A DNA stretch of 60,000 nucleotides, taken from NCBI RefSeq assembly GCF_030272615.1, contig NC_081412.1, positions 23,220,432 to 23,280,431 of the forward strand, written 5' to 3'. Under the pieces are notes generated by a model, which did no database searches, had not been told where the DNA came from, and saw only the letters and a list, made by a program, of their open reading frames with translations. Source of the stretch: Cryptomeria japonica (lineage: Eukaryota; Streptophyta; Pinopsida; Cupressales; Cupressaceae). The position numbers were made by a program, and so were the translations under genes. Shown here piece after piece: positions 1-11,766 of this stretch (the stretch's first letter is position 1; each line of letters opens with the position of its first letter).

Positions 1-1440
1 TCCTCTCATCTCCTTTGTCTTCTAGAGTCACAATGTAAACTCAATCTGAAACTTAAGTGCTTGTCTATATTGTGTGTATCTTGGAATACTATGGCTTTCA
101 TGATAACCACTTCATGATGTAACAATAATTCTTCTTGAATAGAAAAAGTTATCACGTTATTCACTTCCCTTGTTTTAGGCTGCCATGCTGCCCTCATAAG
201 ATGATATGGACCTTGAATAAGGTCCCAAATGCCAAAACAGCATATCTGAATCTTTCATAATATTATACTTAAGTTTGATGAGAGATAGATGACCAACAAT
301 CACATACACACATGAGTTTTTATAGTCACAATTCATCATAGGAGGACTTAAATCTGTTTTATGATAGTATTTTACATATTATATTCACCATCATAATCTA
401 CTTCTTATGACATATTCACCACTCATTAGAGCTTGCATTCAAATTTGATGTGTTTGTCTATCTTCACTATTCATTCACTATTGTTCTCTTTGCCCTTTAT
501 TTATATTGCACCAATCGATCCTTTGAAATCTCTATTCTTGCAAGCACATAGCCTCTATTGTTACATACACACAACTATTGTCCCCATGCATATTGTCCTT
601 TTATCTTCAATGCTAACTTGAATATCAAATCTATCTTAACCAAAAATCCACCCCTCCTATGTTTCAATTATATACATTTCTCATGAGATTATAATAATAA
701 ATTATTTCACTTTAATGCTTTACCATACTTATTCTTTCATTGATCCATTGAATTGTATCTTTCTTTGTTGAACCATAGTATTGCCACTGAAGTTTGTGTA
801 ACATAAACAATGTGCTCAACCCTTTTCCAACCTATGCATTGATCAATGCCATAAATCAGCTCCTTTATGAATGATCTTTGATGTCGCACATTATCTTCAA
901 CTTCTCAATCTTTTTCACTGTGTGGACTTAGTGCAAATCATTAAATGCCCTTTCACAATTAACTATATGCCAACAATGTCTAAACTAGATATGCTACCAA
1001 GGGGTAAGATTCTCCACTATAAGAAACCACATAGATATGCACGACCTTAACTAATATCAGCATCAATTAATATATGCACAAGCAATTTTCATTCTAATCA
1101 ACTTTCCTGTCACTTAATCTTCCAGTAATTTTGGGGGAAAAAGATGTTATCATACTTAGCTCCTCCTAAGATATTGCTTCTCCTTAATCTTTGGGAGATG
1201 GCACATGTGCATGAAGTGCACCATACTGGCCCATTGAATCATCCTTCTTATTTTGGCCATTACTTGCGTTTTATTTCATTCTCCAAATTTTCTTCATCTC
1301 CATCCTTCTATCGGTTGCAACATTTGTAGCAGTTGATGGGACAAACGACCTTCTTGACCATTTTGGGATACTTCTATTTTTGTTCCATGTATGTTCATGT
1401 CCTACAAAATATCAACTCACTCTTCCATCTTGATTATGGT
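1..1440. other. No gene recognised
   Basis: AT-rich sequence with only short open frames and no motif I recognise. By position it could be the decayed pol and 3' part of the reverse-strand Copia relic that follows (gag at 1492-2892), but I see no protease, integrase or reverse transcriptase signature, so this is not asserted. Confidence 0.4.
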
Positions 1441-1491
1441 AGTTATATCTTGTGTTTTGTTGAAAGATGAAGATTAGGGGCTCCCATATAA

Positions 1492-2892
1492 CTAAAATGG
1501 TTTTCTTCTACATTCATGTCTTCTATGACCAAAATCATTATAGTGATAGCATATAACATTGACATATTTGAGAGCAGTAAAGGAATTCTTTCTTTCATAA
1601 CTAGGAGAAACCCTATGTGTAAGTCTACATTCTGAAAATCTATGTCCATATACATTGCATTTATAACAGTAATCATGAAAATGAGGTGCATACCAATGAT
1701 TCTTGTTGAAAGTGTTTCTCATTTGTCTTTTTGAAGCAGCATGTCTCAATCCTTTTTTACTCTTCCTTGTATCTATGACCATTGTGACACCTTCATCATC
1801 CACCTTGGCTTTTCCTTTTGGATCTGCATGTTTGATCTTTGCAGCAGCAGTCTTAGTCTTCATATCTTCAGCTATAGTGATTAGATCTATTTTCTTTCTT
1901 GGAGCATTCTTGACTATGAAGGTTTGTCCATTACTCTTTTCAAATTAATAATCAAAGTATATTTCCCTCTTGAATGAGTCTATGCTAGTATAACACCGAC
2001 CATACTCGTATCCAATTCCTGCAATATCCTTTGAATGCTTTTGTTTGCCTAGCACTTCGTCTAGTGCATTGGAGCTGCCCTCATATTTTATTCTTGTCTT
2101 AAGATCATCCTTACATTTTTCAAGTTCTCTTTTAAGAGTCACAATCTCTTGCTCCAACTTTTGAGACTTCTTTTCTTTAGTTTCCACTTATATCTCTAAC
2201 TCTTCATAGCTTCTCTTCTTGACATCAAAATCTGATTTTAATGCTTCACACATCCCTTTATCTTCTTCTAGATGAGTAGTCATTATGTTGATAATCTTAT
2301 TAGACTCTTCAAGACATTTTCTCACCTGATCACATTTTTCTTGGACTGACTTCTTATAACTCGTATGCTCCTTCCTCAACTTATGAACCTCTTCAAGTGC
2401 ACAATAAAGTTCTGCTCCAAAATCTACTTTAGCTTCAACTTCATCATCTTCAATACTATTAAATGAGCTATTATTTTCATATTGAGACCTGCAATCTCTC
2501 CTTGATAAATTTCCTTCCTCTAGTTCCTCTTATGCCATAAAGAGATGAGATTTTTCTTCATCCCTATTGCTGCAACAAACTAATCTAGGTTTATCATATG
2601 TACATTTGCCTGCATCTTTATTTTTCTTCCTTACACAATCTGATCCAATAGTACTAGGATCTTCTCCATAGATTTGTCTCAATCTCTCTCATACATCCTT
2701 TGCATACTTACATTTCTTAACCTTCACAAAGACTTCATCAAACAACCCACTGAGAATAGCTTCCTTGGCTTCAGCATTTCTCTCATATTCCCTTTTTGCT
2801 TCAGGGTTAGTTGGTGGAAAAGTAGGAACAGGGTATCCATTTTTTACAAACATCCAAACATCATAACCTAAGGAGGACAAAAAGACTTTCAT
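1492..2892 (-). pseudogene. Copia-type gag relic with CCHC zinc knuckles
   Basis: One reverse-strand reading frame runs from about 2892 down to 1492 and is broken by several stops (for example TGA at 2689-2691, then stops near 2527, 2188 and 1945). The N-terminal part (2892-2689) has the look of plant Copia gag (FLSSLGYDVW, then EAKREYERNAEAKEAI). The middle (about 2380-1950) is a charged, heptad-like coiled coil. The C-terminus (1863-1492) carries one good knuckle, CYKCNVYGHRFSEC, and a second in which the second Cys has become Tyr (CYHYNDFGHRRHEC). Gag packages the element RNA into virus-like particles. Upstream on the same strand lie a PBS (3031-3042) and an LTR start (3045), so the order is LTR-PBS-gag as in a retrotransposon. 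I could not find the matching pol. Confidence 0.8.
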
Positions 2893-3030
2893 TCTAATGC
2901 TCCAAATGACATAGTTTAATCCATTTCAAAACATTGGTACACCACCAGAGGAGAAACTATTCCTAGCCATTGTAATCACCCACCAGAATCTACCCAAGCT
3001 AGAGGAAGCTTATCTAACTAGGAACCTAGG

Positions 3031-3042
3031 GCTCTGATACCA
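3031..3042 (-). other. Primer binding site of reverse-strand Copia relic
   Basis: The minus strand reads TGGTATCAGAGC, the initiator-Met-tRNA-type primer site of many plant Copia elements. It lies two bases from the putative LTR edge at 3045 and just upstream of the gag relic. Confidence 0.85.
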
Positions 3043-3044
3043 AG

Positions 3045-3760
3045 TGATGAACACAAGTGATCACTAAGAGGGGGGGTGAATCAGTGATATCCTAAAAAAT
3101 TTAATGTAAATGTGCATACACAGAAGATAATGCAAATATATGAAATGCACACACATACACACACAAGAGGCAAAACATATCACATAGAGATATATGAGGA
3201 AAACCCACAGTGGGGAAAAACCTTGATGAGAAATGATGCTGGAGTCTACTGCTCCAATCCAACCTCACAAATAAAATTGATTACAATGTTTAGGGTACCA
3301 ATCCAGGGAGCACCAAACCTTGAAGTTTATGGGCACAAACCCAAAGGAGAACCAACCCTTGAATTTTATGGGCAACAACCCCTGGCTTTATGAGCACCTA
3401 CTCAAAGGAGAACCTACCCCTACTCTAAGCATCAACTCAAAGATTTATAATGACTCAATAAATAAATTGATACAATGAAAATCCTTGTTACAAAAGAGTT
3501 TTGTAACACCTTACTATTCTACTCCTAGCTCATTGTGTTATCTACACTTGAGATTGTGACTCTTCTTTGCTCTCAATCTCTATTCTCTGTACTTTGTCTT
3601 CTGCTATCAACCCCTTCTGCCAACCTTCTTCTCTTCTTTGCACACTAAGCTCTAGTTGCAACTCATTCAATCTTCTTTCTCTGCCTCTCACAATGTAAAT
3701 AACTCATTGTGTAATTTGCCTAGACTCTGCACTCTATCTAGTTGCTCTATGCTCTTCACG
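3045..3760 (-). repeat. 5' LTR (inner part) of reverse-strand Copia relic
   Basis: The sequence starts TGATGAACAC next to the PBS, then shows the G-run plus GTGAATCA signature shared with the other Copia LTRs here (14927, 22996, 27757), followed by a cGTGGGGAAAAACC-like block also present in those LTRs. The outer edge is unclear; the LTR probably continues into the tandem duplication at 3763-4293. No TSD could be assigned. Confidence 0.65.
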
Positions 3761-3762
3761 GC

Positions 3763-4293
3763 TGCAATCTACTATCCCAACTTGGTTCAGTCCTCTTTCT
3801 CTGCTCTACTTTGACTGACTACCTTGCTATTTCTGCTTCTCAGCAACTTTCCTCTGCTCTATTCTGGATATTTCCTCTATGTTCCACACTTCATTGTTCG
3901 GCTACTGCTCTGCAACATTTTCTCTACCCTTTCTATTTTTTGCTACTACTTCTTTGTCTCACTCTACTCTCAAACAACTCACTCATAGTTTTTCAACATT
4001 ATCTGAATGCACTTAGCTCCCTTTCACAGTTGCAGTCTACTATCCCAACTTGGTTCAGTCCTCTTTCTCTGCTCTACTTTGATTGACTACCTTGCTATTT
4101 ATGCTTCTCAGCAACTTTCCTCTGCTCTATTCTGGATATTTCCTCTATGTTGCACACTTCATTGTTCGGCTATTGCTCTGTAACATTTTCTCTACCCCTT
4201 TCTATTTTTTGCTACTACTTCTTTGTCTCACTCTACTCTCAAACAACTCACTCATAGTTTTTCAACATTATCTGAATGCACTTAGCTCCCTTT
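3763..4293. repeat. Tandem duplication, unit about 268 bp
   Basis: Two adjacent copies, 3763-4030 and 4031 to about 4293, with few differences (for example the block TATCCCAACTTGGTTCAG at both starts). CT-rich and probably part of the LTR that begins at 3045. The frames open through it are low-complexity Leu/Ser/Phe translations and not credible genes. Confidence 0.85.
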
Positions 4294-5040
4294 TTTTATC
4301 ACCATCCACATGTCTACCTCTATCTCTATTTCAACAAACCAACTACATCAGTCAAATCACATTTACTACCCTGCCCAATTAGCTCTGCATCAAAGAATGT
4401 TTTCCCTCCAAGTTTGTATTTTAAAATTAATTCATTTTGTCTCTCTAATATTTGATTTGTAGCAAATTGGATTTTTCTTTCTTGGATCGAACATCTGCAT
4501 TAGATGACTCTTCTTTGATTTCCTAAATTTTCTCTATACTAGGTTGTTATTTTTAGCAAACTCGATTTGTCTAACAGATTTGATAACCTTCCAAATGATC
4601 TTCTTGAGAAGCACACCAATTTGCATTCACCAACCTCTTTCTTTGATTGGATTGACTATTGCCTTGTCTAAATGCACAATTAATGTTGTCACTGACTTTG
4701 ACATATCAACATTCATATTCGACCTGTTCTAATTAGATTTCAAATCTACCAAATTGGGAGCATTTATGCAAGTCATCTATGCAAGCAATATTTATTTTCA
4801 CCCTGAAGGAAACTTATTCATTATGTACATTCTATGTGGTATACAAATCCACCCCTGTCATCCAGTCACTCATGGTCAACCCATCCACATGGGCCATTCA
4901 CCTACCAGCTTGCACTGGAAAAGAGAAAATCTATCACCTTGGTCAATTTCTGTCATTTGAAATATTTCACCAAGACAGGTAGCACATTTGAGCAAAAATG
5001 GAGCTATATCGCTATAGCACATAGGGGTTAGCAAGGGGCA
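4294..5040. other. No gene recognised
   Basis: AT-rich sequence between the duplicated LTR segment and the dispersed-motif region. Only short overlapping open frames; nothing with domain character. Confidence 0.4.
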
Positions 5041-5970
5041 AAATCCATCTTGTCGAAGTCCAAAGTCATATCAAAACAGGGAACCTTCATCGACAAGACG
5101 TGAAGCATGTCATGCTGACAAGTCTTTTTCGGTGTAACACCAAGGATAGGTAGGAAGTAGGTTTGGTCTTTTCAAAGGGCGAGGTCTTGACGAAAAGGAC
5201 TTATGTCGTCACACCGCCACAGGCCCCACACGAACATATCATTGTAGAGGTGGACTAATGAACGCGAGCCAGTAGGATGATGTGGAGCAAAATGGAAAAA
5301 TCACTTCTCTCTCTATGAGCCCCAGTGATTACACTTCTCCACGTGGACTAACAAATGGTGATGTGACAGTAAACATGTCACATCAAAGCCTTTAATCTTC
5401 CTCGCGGGCCATATTTCAATATAGCTCCAAAAGTATTCAAGAGGCATTTAAGTGTCACACCAAAGTGCTCAGTCATACCAGAAATACAAACTAAATCAGC
5501 AAGGCAAATGCACAGTTACCCGAAATTAGACCTTGTTGCCTAGACAGAAACACTGGTCACATCAAAAAAATAGATATGTTGACAAAGCTACAACATCTCT
5601 CGGTTACGCCGACAACCCATTTTGCCAAAAGGTTAACAAGTTGATAAGAGGTGGAAAGACTCTTTTTGAAACCCCATGTCACACCAAAACAAGGCAATAT
5701 CACTAAGACACGAAACCCGTCACACCGAAAGAGGATATTTTGATGTAATCCAAAGAGGCAACCAAAGGGAGAAAGGGTCTTGTCGAAAGGCAAACTCACA
5801 ACGAAATCAAGATACGTCGGCCAGACAATCATCTTGTCATACCAAAAATGAGAAGTTTTTGGTATACCTCTAGGAGGCCGATAAGAGATAAAAAGGGTCT
5901 TAGTGATAGACCATGTCTCATCAACAAGGAAAATGTCGATGAGACAAAAATGTGGTCACATCGAAATACT
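5041..5970. repeat. Region of dispersed GTCACACCAAA-like motifs
   Basis: A short motif, roughly GTCAYAYCRAAA, recurs at irregular spacing about ten times on the + strand (near 5065, 5377, 5453, 5472, 5555, 5678, 5719, 5835 and 5954), interspersed with GACAAG/CGAAAAG-like blocks. No open frame here looks real. It may be the LTR or untranslated part of an old element. Confidence 0.5.
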
Positions 5971-6525
5971 GTAGCCTTAGAGATTTTAACCATTTTTCCA
6001 TCTGCAACATACAAAGATCAAATTCGATGGGTGAAACACACTGCTCGAAGCAAATATGGAACATGATGCCAACCCTCCATGACATGAATTCAACCCATCA
6101 CCTCATCTACATGTTATGTGCATCATGCGTGTTATGTATTCTTGCAACTAAAACTCCCTATAATTGCATAGCGATAACATGTGTGTTATGTGCATCTCCA
6201 ACCTGTGTGTTATGCGTAACCAGTCTCCTACTGCAGTAGCCTTTCAAAGGCACATAATTCATCCTTTTCTTCTGTATCCCCCTTGTGTGACTAACACTTC
6301 CTGTAACTGAGTGCAACTAACCCGGTGTGTTATGCATTTCTACAACTTCCCTTTGTGAGTTACCTACTCTAGGACATTTTGATCTTTAATTGTTGCAACA
6401 CTTAAGTTGATCCATCTACACATTCTCTGTTAGGTTGATCTTTACTCAAGGACATTTGGGTGTGTGCACCAAGTTGGTGTGCAAAAAAATGGACACACCC
6501 CCACAAAAACATGGAAAAACACAAA
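5971..6525. other. No gene; short TGTGTTATG repeats
   Basis: Non-coding sequence in which TGTGTTATG or a close variant occurs several times between about 6110 and 6340. Nothing else is recognisable. Confidence 0.4.
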
Positions 6526-6680
6526 ATGTGCATGGGTTACTTGAAATTTTAAAAACCCCGTATGCATTTTGGCTCGTTTTGTCAAGCCTAACTGAAGAAA
6601 AACCATGTATGGGGTTTTTCTTATACTAAATGTGTATGTGGTTTAGTTTTCAAAACCCCGTACGCATTTTTCTATCAATA
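6526..6680. repeat. Motif cluster A: CCCCGTACGCATTTT and its inverse
   Basis: Contains AAAACCCCGTACGCATTTT (about 6652), AAAACCCCGTATGCATTTT (about 6547) and inverted relatives (ATGTGCATGGGTT near 6524, GTATGGGGTTTTT near 6607). Similar clusters lie at 43200-43310 and 52217-52320. Repeated motifs in both orientations near an edge resemble the subterminal repeats where DNA transposases bind; here that is inference. Confidence 0.5.
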
Positions 6681-6929
6681 AAATTTGTTTGGTTGTGGTC
6701 GTTGGGTCATTTTCACCCGCGTTTGCAAGAAAAAATACTTTAAGGGTTTCAAGCTAAATAATATGTGAATGGGATTTTTAAAAATCAAACACACGCACAA
6801 TGGAAAGAGGTATGAGATCAATTTTTTTCATCTATTCAATGCATTTGATAAATTATATTTGTAATTAGAATGTAAATTCATTGTTTTTTATTATTATTTT
6901 TTATTTTTTGTTATGAATGCATATCATAT

Positions 6930-7307
6930 TTGGAAAATAATACCCCCCAGCAAGATACACCTCTTAAAAAATTAGGGCAAAACCCACAAGAGAACCCACA
7001 GGAGAACCCACAACCAAACCCTAAAGATACAAGCCCTCTAACTCCTCTAGTAGACCATTCACAAGCTACACAGGAGGATTTAATAAACCAGTTAACACAA
7101 AACACTGCCAAAATAACTAGACTGGTGAATAGACGGAAGGCATCCGAGCATGAGCATCATGCATTCCTTGCCACAACCCTAGAATCATTAGCTGGTAGTG
7201 CCATTGAATTTTCCAATAAAATTACAAAATGGGGAAGCTATAGGAATCGATGTCGTGCTTTTTATGCTAGTGGATTGTCATATAATAAAGTGAAGAAAAA
7301 AACATAA
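6930..7307 (+). other. Open frame, possible 5' exon of the multi-exon relic
   Basis: A 125-codon open frame rich in Pro, Gln and Asn, with the repeat QENPQENPQPNP near its start. Its first codon is TTG, not ATG, so it is a real coding segment only if it is an exon or has lost its start. It precedes the better supported exons from 7817 onward on the same strand. No domain is recognised. Confidence 0.3.
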
Positions 7308-7816
7308 GTAAAGCACAAATATGTGCTCTTTTTATTGATCCCAAAATAGGTGAGACCTTACCTCTTAATTCAAAGAGGTTTCCTATACACTGGTGTAGCC
7401 ATTTGTAGATGAAAAATGCTTTTTGGGATAGGTGGTGGATGATCTTTGACCAACCATCTTGTAATAATTTTGAGGTTCCATATATTTTTTGAGGAAACTA
7501 TTGTGAGTTTATCCTCACTGAGCAGCCGAACTATTTTGATATGAGAGAGTTCCAGCCCGTAGAGGTGGAGGCTCTGCCCAAAGTCGCATCCCCCTAGCAC
7601 CAAAACCTATGGTCCATTTCACAATCCCAATAGACCTGAAAGAGTCGATGGAGCTACAGACTCTTCAGGTGGCCACTGCATTGACCAATGTCATCAAACA
7701 GCATGGCACACAGTTATCACACCCTCTTGTCCCTGACGATAATCCAGTAGTTGAGCCATCTAGCCTTGGTGAGCCCATTCAGCATGTGTCCCATTTGTTC
7801 AGGTATATGCTCTAGG

Positions 7817-9436
7817 ATGGATGTCAAGACCAGTGTAGATGGCTCCACATCCCATTTGTGTACAATTTGTGGGAATAGATGTCAAACTATAATTGCAGAG
7901 GATGTGGTGTTGACTGATGATTTGATGGATAAGGTGTATGGTGGTCATACGCAAATACGGATGTGTTGATTTGAATTGATAGCATTTTATTTATCAATCT
8001 CTTAAAAATTTCATTTATAGATAGATTTAAATTGATACAAACAATATGCATTTCAGGATGCAGCAATGGGTGTTAATACACCATCTGATATTCCTCCCAC
8101 ACTTGTTGCAGTTGCAGCTTCGACGCCTGAGGTATAAATTTTGTAACATGTTAAAATAGAATAGTACCTTGAATTCAAAAATAAAAAAAATTATAAGATA
8201 TACTGGCTCTCTTTAATGTATATTTATTTTACATTTTATAGGTGTTTTCAAGGGATCAAATGTCCCATATTGATAATGTCATGCTCTGGGCCATCAATTT
8301 TGAACTAGAAAGCTATGCGGTATCATATTTTGCACACCTCTTTTTATGTATTCTTTTGATTGAATATGCAAGTCATTTAGATTTAGATTTATTAAATTAT
8401 ATTTAATATTATCTATTGATATCTCTTGTGTTAATTTTGTTTCTTTTAGGGTACCCCACACGTGTCTAGGACACCTCGGTGAAAGATATTCTCAGGGACA
8501 CCTAAACGTCAAAAGGTAATTGAACATATTTTTAATTCACATAATTGTTTGAAAAAGGTTGAAATTGTCTTAATTGGAACTTATAGATTGATTAGTCTTT
8601 TTTGCCTCTTTTATATACAATAGCAATTGGGATTTGTAGAATTGATGAATGCATCTGATACGCCAGAGGATCAAGAGAGGGAAGAGGTATGTATCTCTAC
8701 TTTATTTTCTTGATTTGATGATTATATGCACATGTACATGTGAACTTTAGATAAATTATAATCTTATCATTTTTCATACAAGAAATAGCCATAACTGCTT
8801 CATCAATGGCGAGCCTTCCTAAGTCTACTGCAGAAGTATCCTAGGCTCTAATACACTTTTGTTCTATATATTGTATATTTTTAGTGTTTTTTATCTATAT
8901 ATGTCATTACCTTGTATTAATTGTATTTAACCTACAATACTTATCATTGTATTAACTGTATTCAATCTTATCATTTTTCATATAGGAAATAGCCATACTT
9001 GCTTCATCAATGGCAAGCCCTCCTAAGTCTACTGGAGAAGGATCTCAAGCTTCGGTACACTTTTGTTTTATATATTATAGATTTTTAGTGTTTTTGATCT
9101 ATATATGTTATTACCTTGTATTAATTGTATCTAACCTACAATAGGCCCCTTCTTGGTTTGGGCATAATGTGGATTCTCTCAAGTTCCATTTTAAGAAGAC
9201 TCCTAAGTCTGATAAGGCAAGGAAAGAAAAGACAGTACATCCCAGATCAGCAGATGAGGTAATCTACAATTCAATTGCAAAGAAATTATACTTGAATGTA
9301 TAGGTATGTTGATAATTATGAACTATTTTGTACAATGGGATTCTAACTTGTCTTTTGAATTGTGGTTGTGTAGCCATCTATAGAGCCGCGTACTGCATCA
9401 AAGAAGCTCCATTTTGATGATCCACCTCAACTATAG
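7817..9436 (+). pseudogene. Multi-exon gene relic of unknown function (phase-0 exons)
   Basis: I read a chain of short exons with AG/GT borders: 7817-7933 (weak donor), 8057-8131, 8242-8319, 8450-8515, 8624-8686, 8986-9054, 9145-9258 and 9374-9436, the last ending in TAG. From the second on they are 25, 26, 22, 21, 23, 38 and 21 codons, all multiples of three and all phase 0, joining into one frame. The introns are AT-rich, 86-299 bases. The first exon has a CTICGNRC zinc-ribbon-like piece; later exons are hydrophilic with Lys-rich and Thr-Pro segments. Exon 8450-8515 carries an in-frame TGA, where CGA is the likely ancestor. A duplicate of exon 8986-9054 lies at 8782 with both splice sites lost. 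Expression is not shown and no family is recognised. It faces the - strand transposase-like gene. Confidence 0.6.
8761..9145 (+). repeat. Tandem exon duplication, about 204 bp unit
   Basis: 8761-8945 and about 8963-9145 are copies that include one exon plus flanking intron. In the first copy the acceptor AG and the donor GT each have a G-to-A change, and an in-frame TAG has arisen, so only the second copy could be spliced. Confidence 0.8.
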
Positions 9437-10587
9437 GATCATATAGTGTTAGTTGTGGTCATCGAAGGACTAATGCATCTAGATATAGTCTACATTTTTA
9501 TTGTTTATCGATCTAGACATGGCATATGCCATATTTTTGTAAAAAAATTATTGACTTGGCATATATGCCATTTTTTGTATACATACACAATTATTGTGCA
9601 TTTTGATATATATAAATATTGATATTTGATCCAATAAATGTGCATTGTGTTCATTATTGTACATTTTGTTGATATTGATTTGATATTTAATACATACACA
9701 ATTTGTTCATTGTGTTCATTATTGTGCATTTTGCTATATATAAATGTTTTTTTATAATTGATATAGCTATTTTTTGCTCAAACAAAGACATACAATTCAT
9801 CATGTGAGTAATATATCCAAAGCTCTCAACAAATAAGTCTGAATGACAACAAAGAAGCTTACAAAATTATAATAAAAGAGCCTCCAACACACAATCATTA
9901 AAATTTGTCTCCACCTAAAATAGTAGTTGCAAGCTAAGTATTGCCAAAACTAGTGGCTTGCTAATCAATTACTTCAGCTAAACAAATGTCTTTTGTTGAA
10001 TTCTACCCCATATAAAAGACTTAACAATTGCCATCATGGAATATGAAGCATTGCAACTGTGGAATATGATTGGATAAGCTTTTTCAGATAGTGAACTACC
10101 CCTAGAAAACTCCATGTCTCAATCACAATGAAAGTCTTTGATCACTTCAAAATAGATTCCACTTTTACTAAATTCCTAACAATAGCTAGATCCTTGTCTG
10201 ATAAATTTTGATCTCAACTACTCCATAGACTTGGCTAATCATTGATATCAGAATTAGACAACTATTCGGTGTATTTAGTGACTGCCCTTTTATAAAGTTA
10301 ATGAATGTTTGCCTATGTAATCAGCAATATGAATGTAAACAACAAAAATCTATTTTCTACAATCATGGGTTACAATGAAATAAGGTGATTTGATAAGCTT
10401 TATGATGCTCGCAATCGTCAAATTTGGGTTTTTGTCTTGTTTTGTGTTGTTTCATCTAAATAAGGTAATTTGGGATGATTAATGATCATTTGGAGTCATT
10501 TGTGAAAGTTTGGGGTCATTTGGATAAAAGATGTAAAAGTTGCTCAGTTGTTGTCAACGTTGCTTAGTTGTTGTCAAGGTTTTAAGA
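9437..10587. other. Non-coding, AT-rich
   Basis: No gene found. Between 9500 and 9750 short TTGTGCATTTTGATATA-like and TGTTCATTATTG segments recur. The rest has no recognisable structure. Confidence 0.4.
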
Positions 10588-11430
10588 GGCTAAATTTGAT
10601 TTTGTTCACCATGAGCACAAACAAGCAACATGAGCACATCCAAGTGGGCAGATTTACAGTAGGCATGCTCCTATTGTGCCTCCCAGCTCCCTAGAACATC
10701 CAGAGCCATACCCTACCGGCGCGATCTCTCAAGTGCCCTAAGTCCAAAAAATCGTCAAACTTTGACGGACTGTTTCTTGTAATCCAGGACGCATACGATT
10801 GATCTATTTGAACCTATAGGGTTATGTGAGGCCCATCTACAATGACTTGTCTTGGTTTTTGAAGACTCTGAGCCATTTTCACATGGTAGCATTTTTTTAG
10901 TTGGTGCGAAAAATCGTCAGATGCATGCAATGCAAGGTTGCAAGATAGCCTAAATTTGATTTTGTTTTCCGTGGGCATGAAACAATAGCACAAGTGCATC
11001 CAGGTGGGCAGGTTTATGGTAGGCATGCTCTTGTTATGTCTCCCAGCTTGCTGGGACATCCAGAGCCATACCCCACCGACGCGATCTCTCAAGTGCCCTA
11101 AGTCCAAAAAATTGTCAAACTTTGACGGACTATTTATCACAATCTAGGATGCATACGACTGGTTTGTTTGAACATATAAGGTCATGTGAGGCTTGTCTAT
11201 AACAACCTATCTTGGTTTTTGAAGACTCGAATCCATCTTCACATGGTAGCATTTTTTCAGTTGGTGCAAAAATCGTTAGATGCATGCAATGCAAGGTTGC
11301 AAGATAGGCTAAATTTGATTTCGTTCGTCGTGGGCATGAACCAACAGCAAGAGTGTGTTTGGGTGGGCATCTTTACGGTGGGCATGCTCCTATTATGCCT
11401 CCCAACTTGTTGGAACATTCAGAGCCATAT
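10588..11430. repeat. Tandem repeat, period about 360 bp, ~2.4 copies
   Basis: Landmarks recur 360 bases apart: CAGAGCCATA at 10701, 11061 and about 11420, and GAAGACTC at 10861 and 11221. The copies share blocks such as TTGACGGACT and CGCGATCTCTCAAGTGCC. The small open frames across it are repeat-derived. Confidence 0.85.
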
Positions 11431-11766
11431 GGTAGGCATACTCATGTACTCATAAATAGTCATAAATTAGGTCATGTACTTATAAATAGTTATACAAAAT
11501 TTCAAGTATAATCAAAAATAAAAAATGCATCACAAAATTCCATTTATGCACAAATTTACATATACAAAAAATTGCATTTATAAAAATTTACATATACATA
11601 AATTGACATATATTCAAAAAAAATCTTCTAAAAATGGACAAATCAGCTCTTGGCTATTTAAATATACAAAAAAATTATTTACAAATCAGCTCATGGGCAT
11701 TTATATATAAGTTGGCATTTAAATATGCAAAATCCAACTTATGGTCGTCTAAATATACAAATTTTG
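11431..11766. repeat. Short AT-rich repeats flanking a solo LTR
   Basis: The motif CAAATCAGCTCATGGGCATT followed by TATATA or AAATATAC recurs here (about 11636 and 11682) and again beyond the solo LTR (about 12695 and 12738), so the LTR at 11767-12668 landed inside an older short-repeat tract. Confidence 0.6.

Noticed and set aside
3742-4382. Two overlapping Leu/Ser/Phe-rich + strand frames suggesting membrane proteins
   Set aside because: They are the two copies of a CT-rich tandem duplication within an LTR; composition explains the hydrophobicity.
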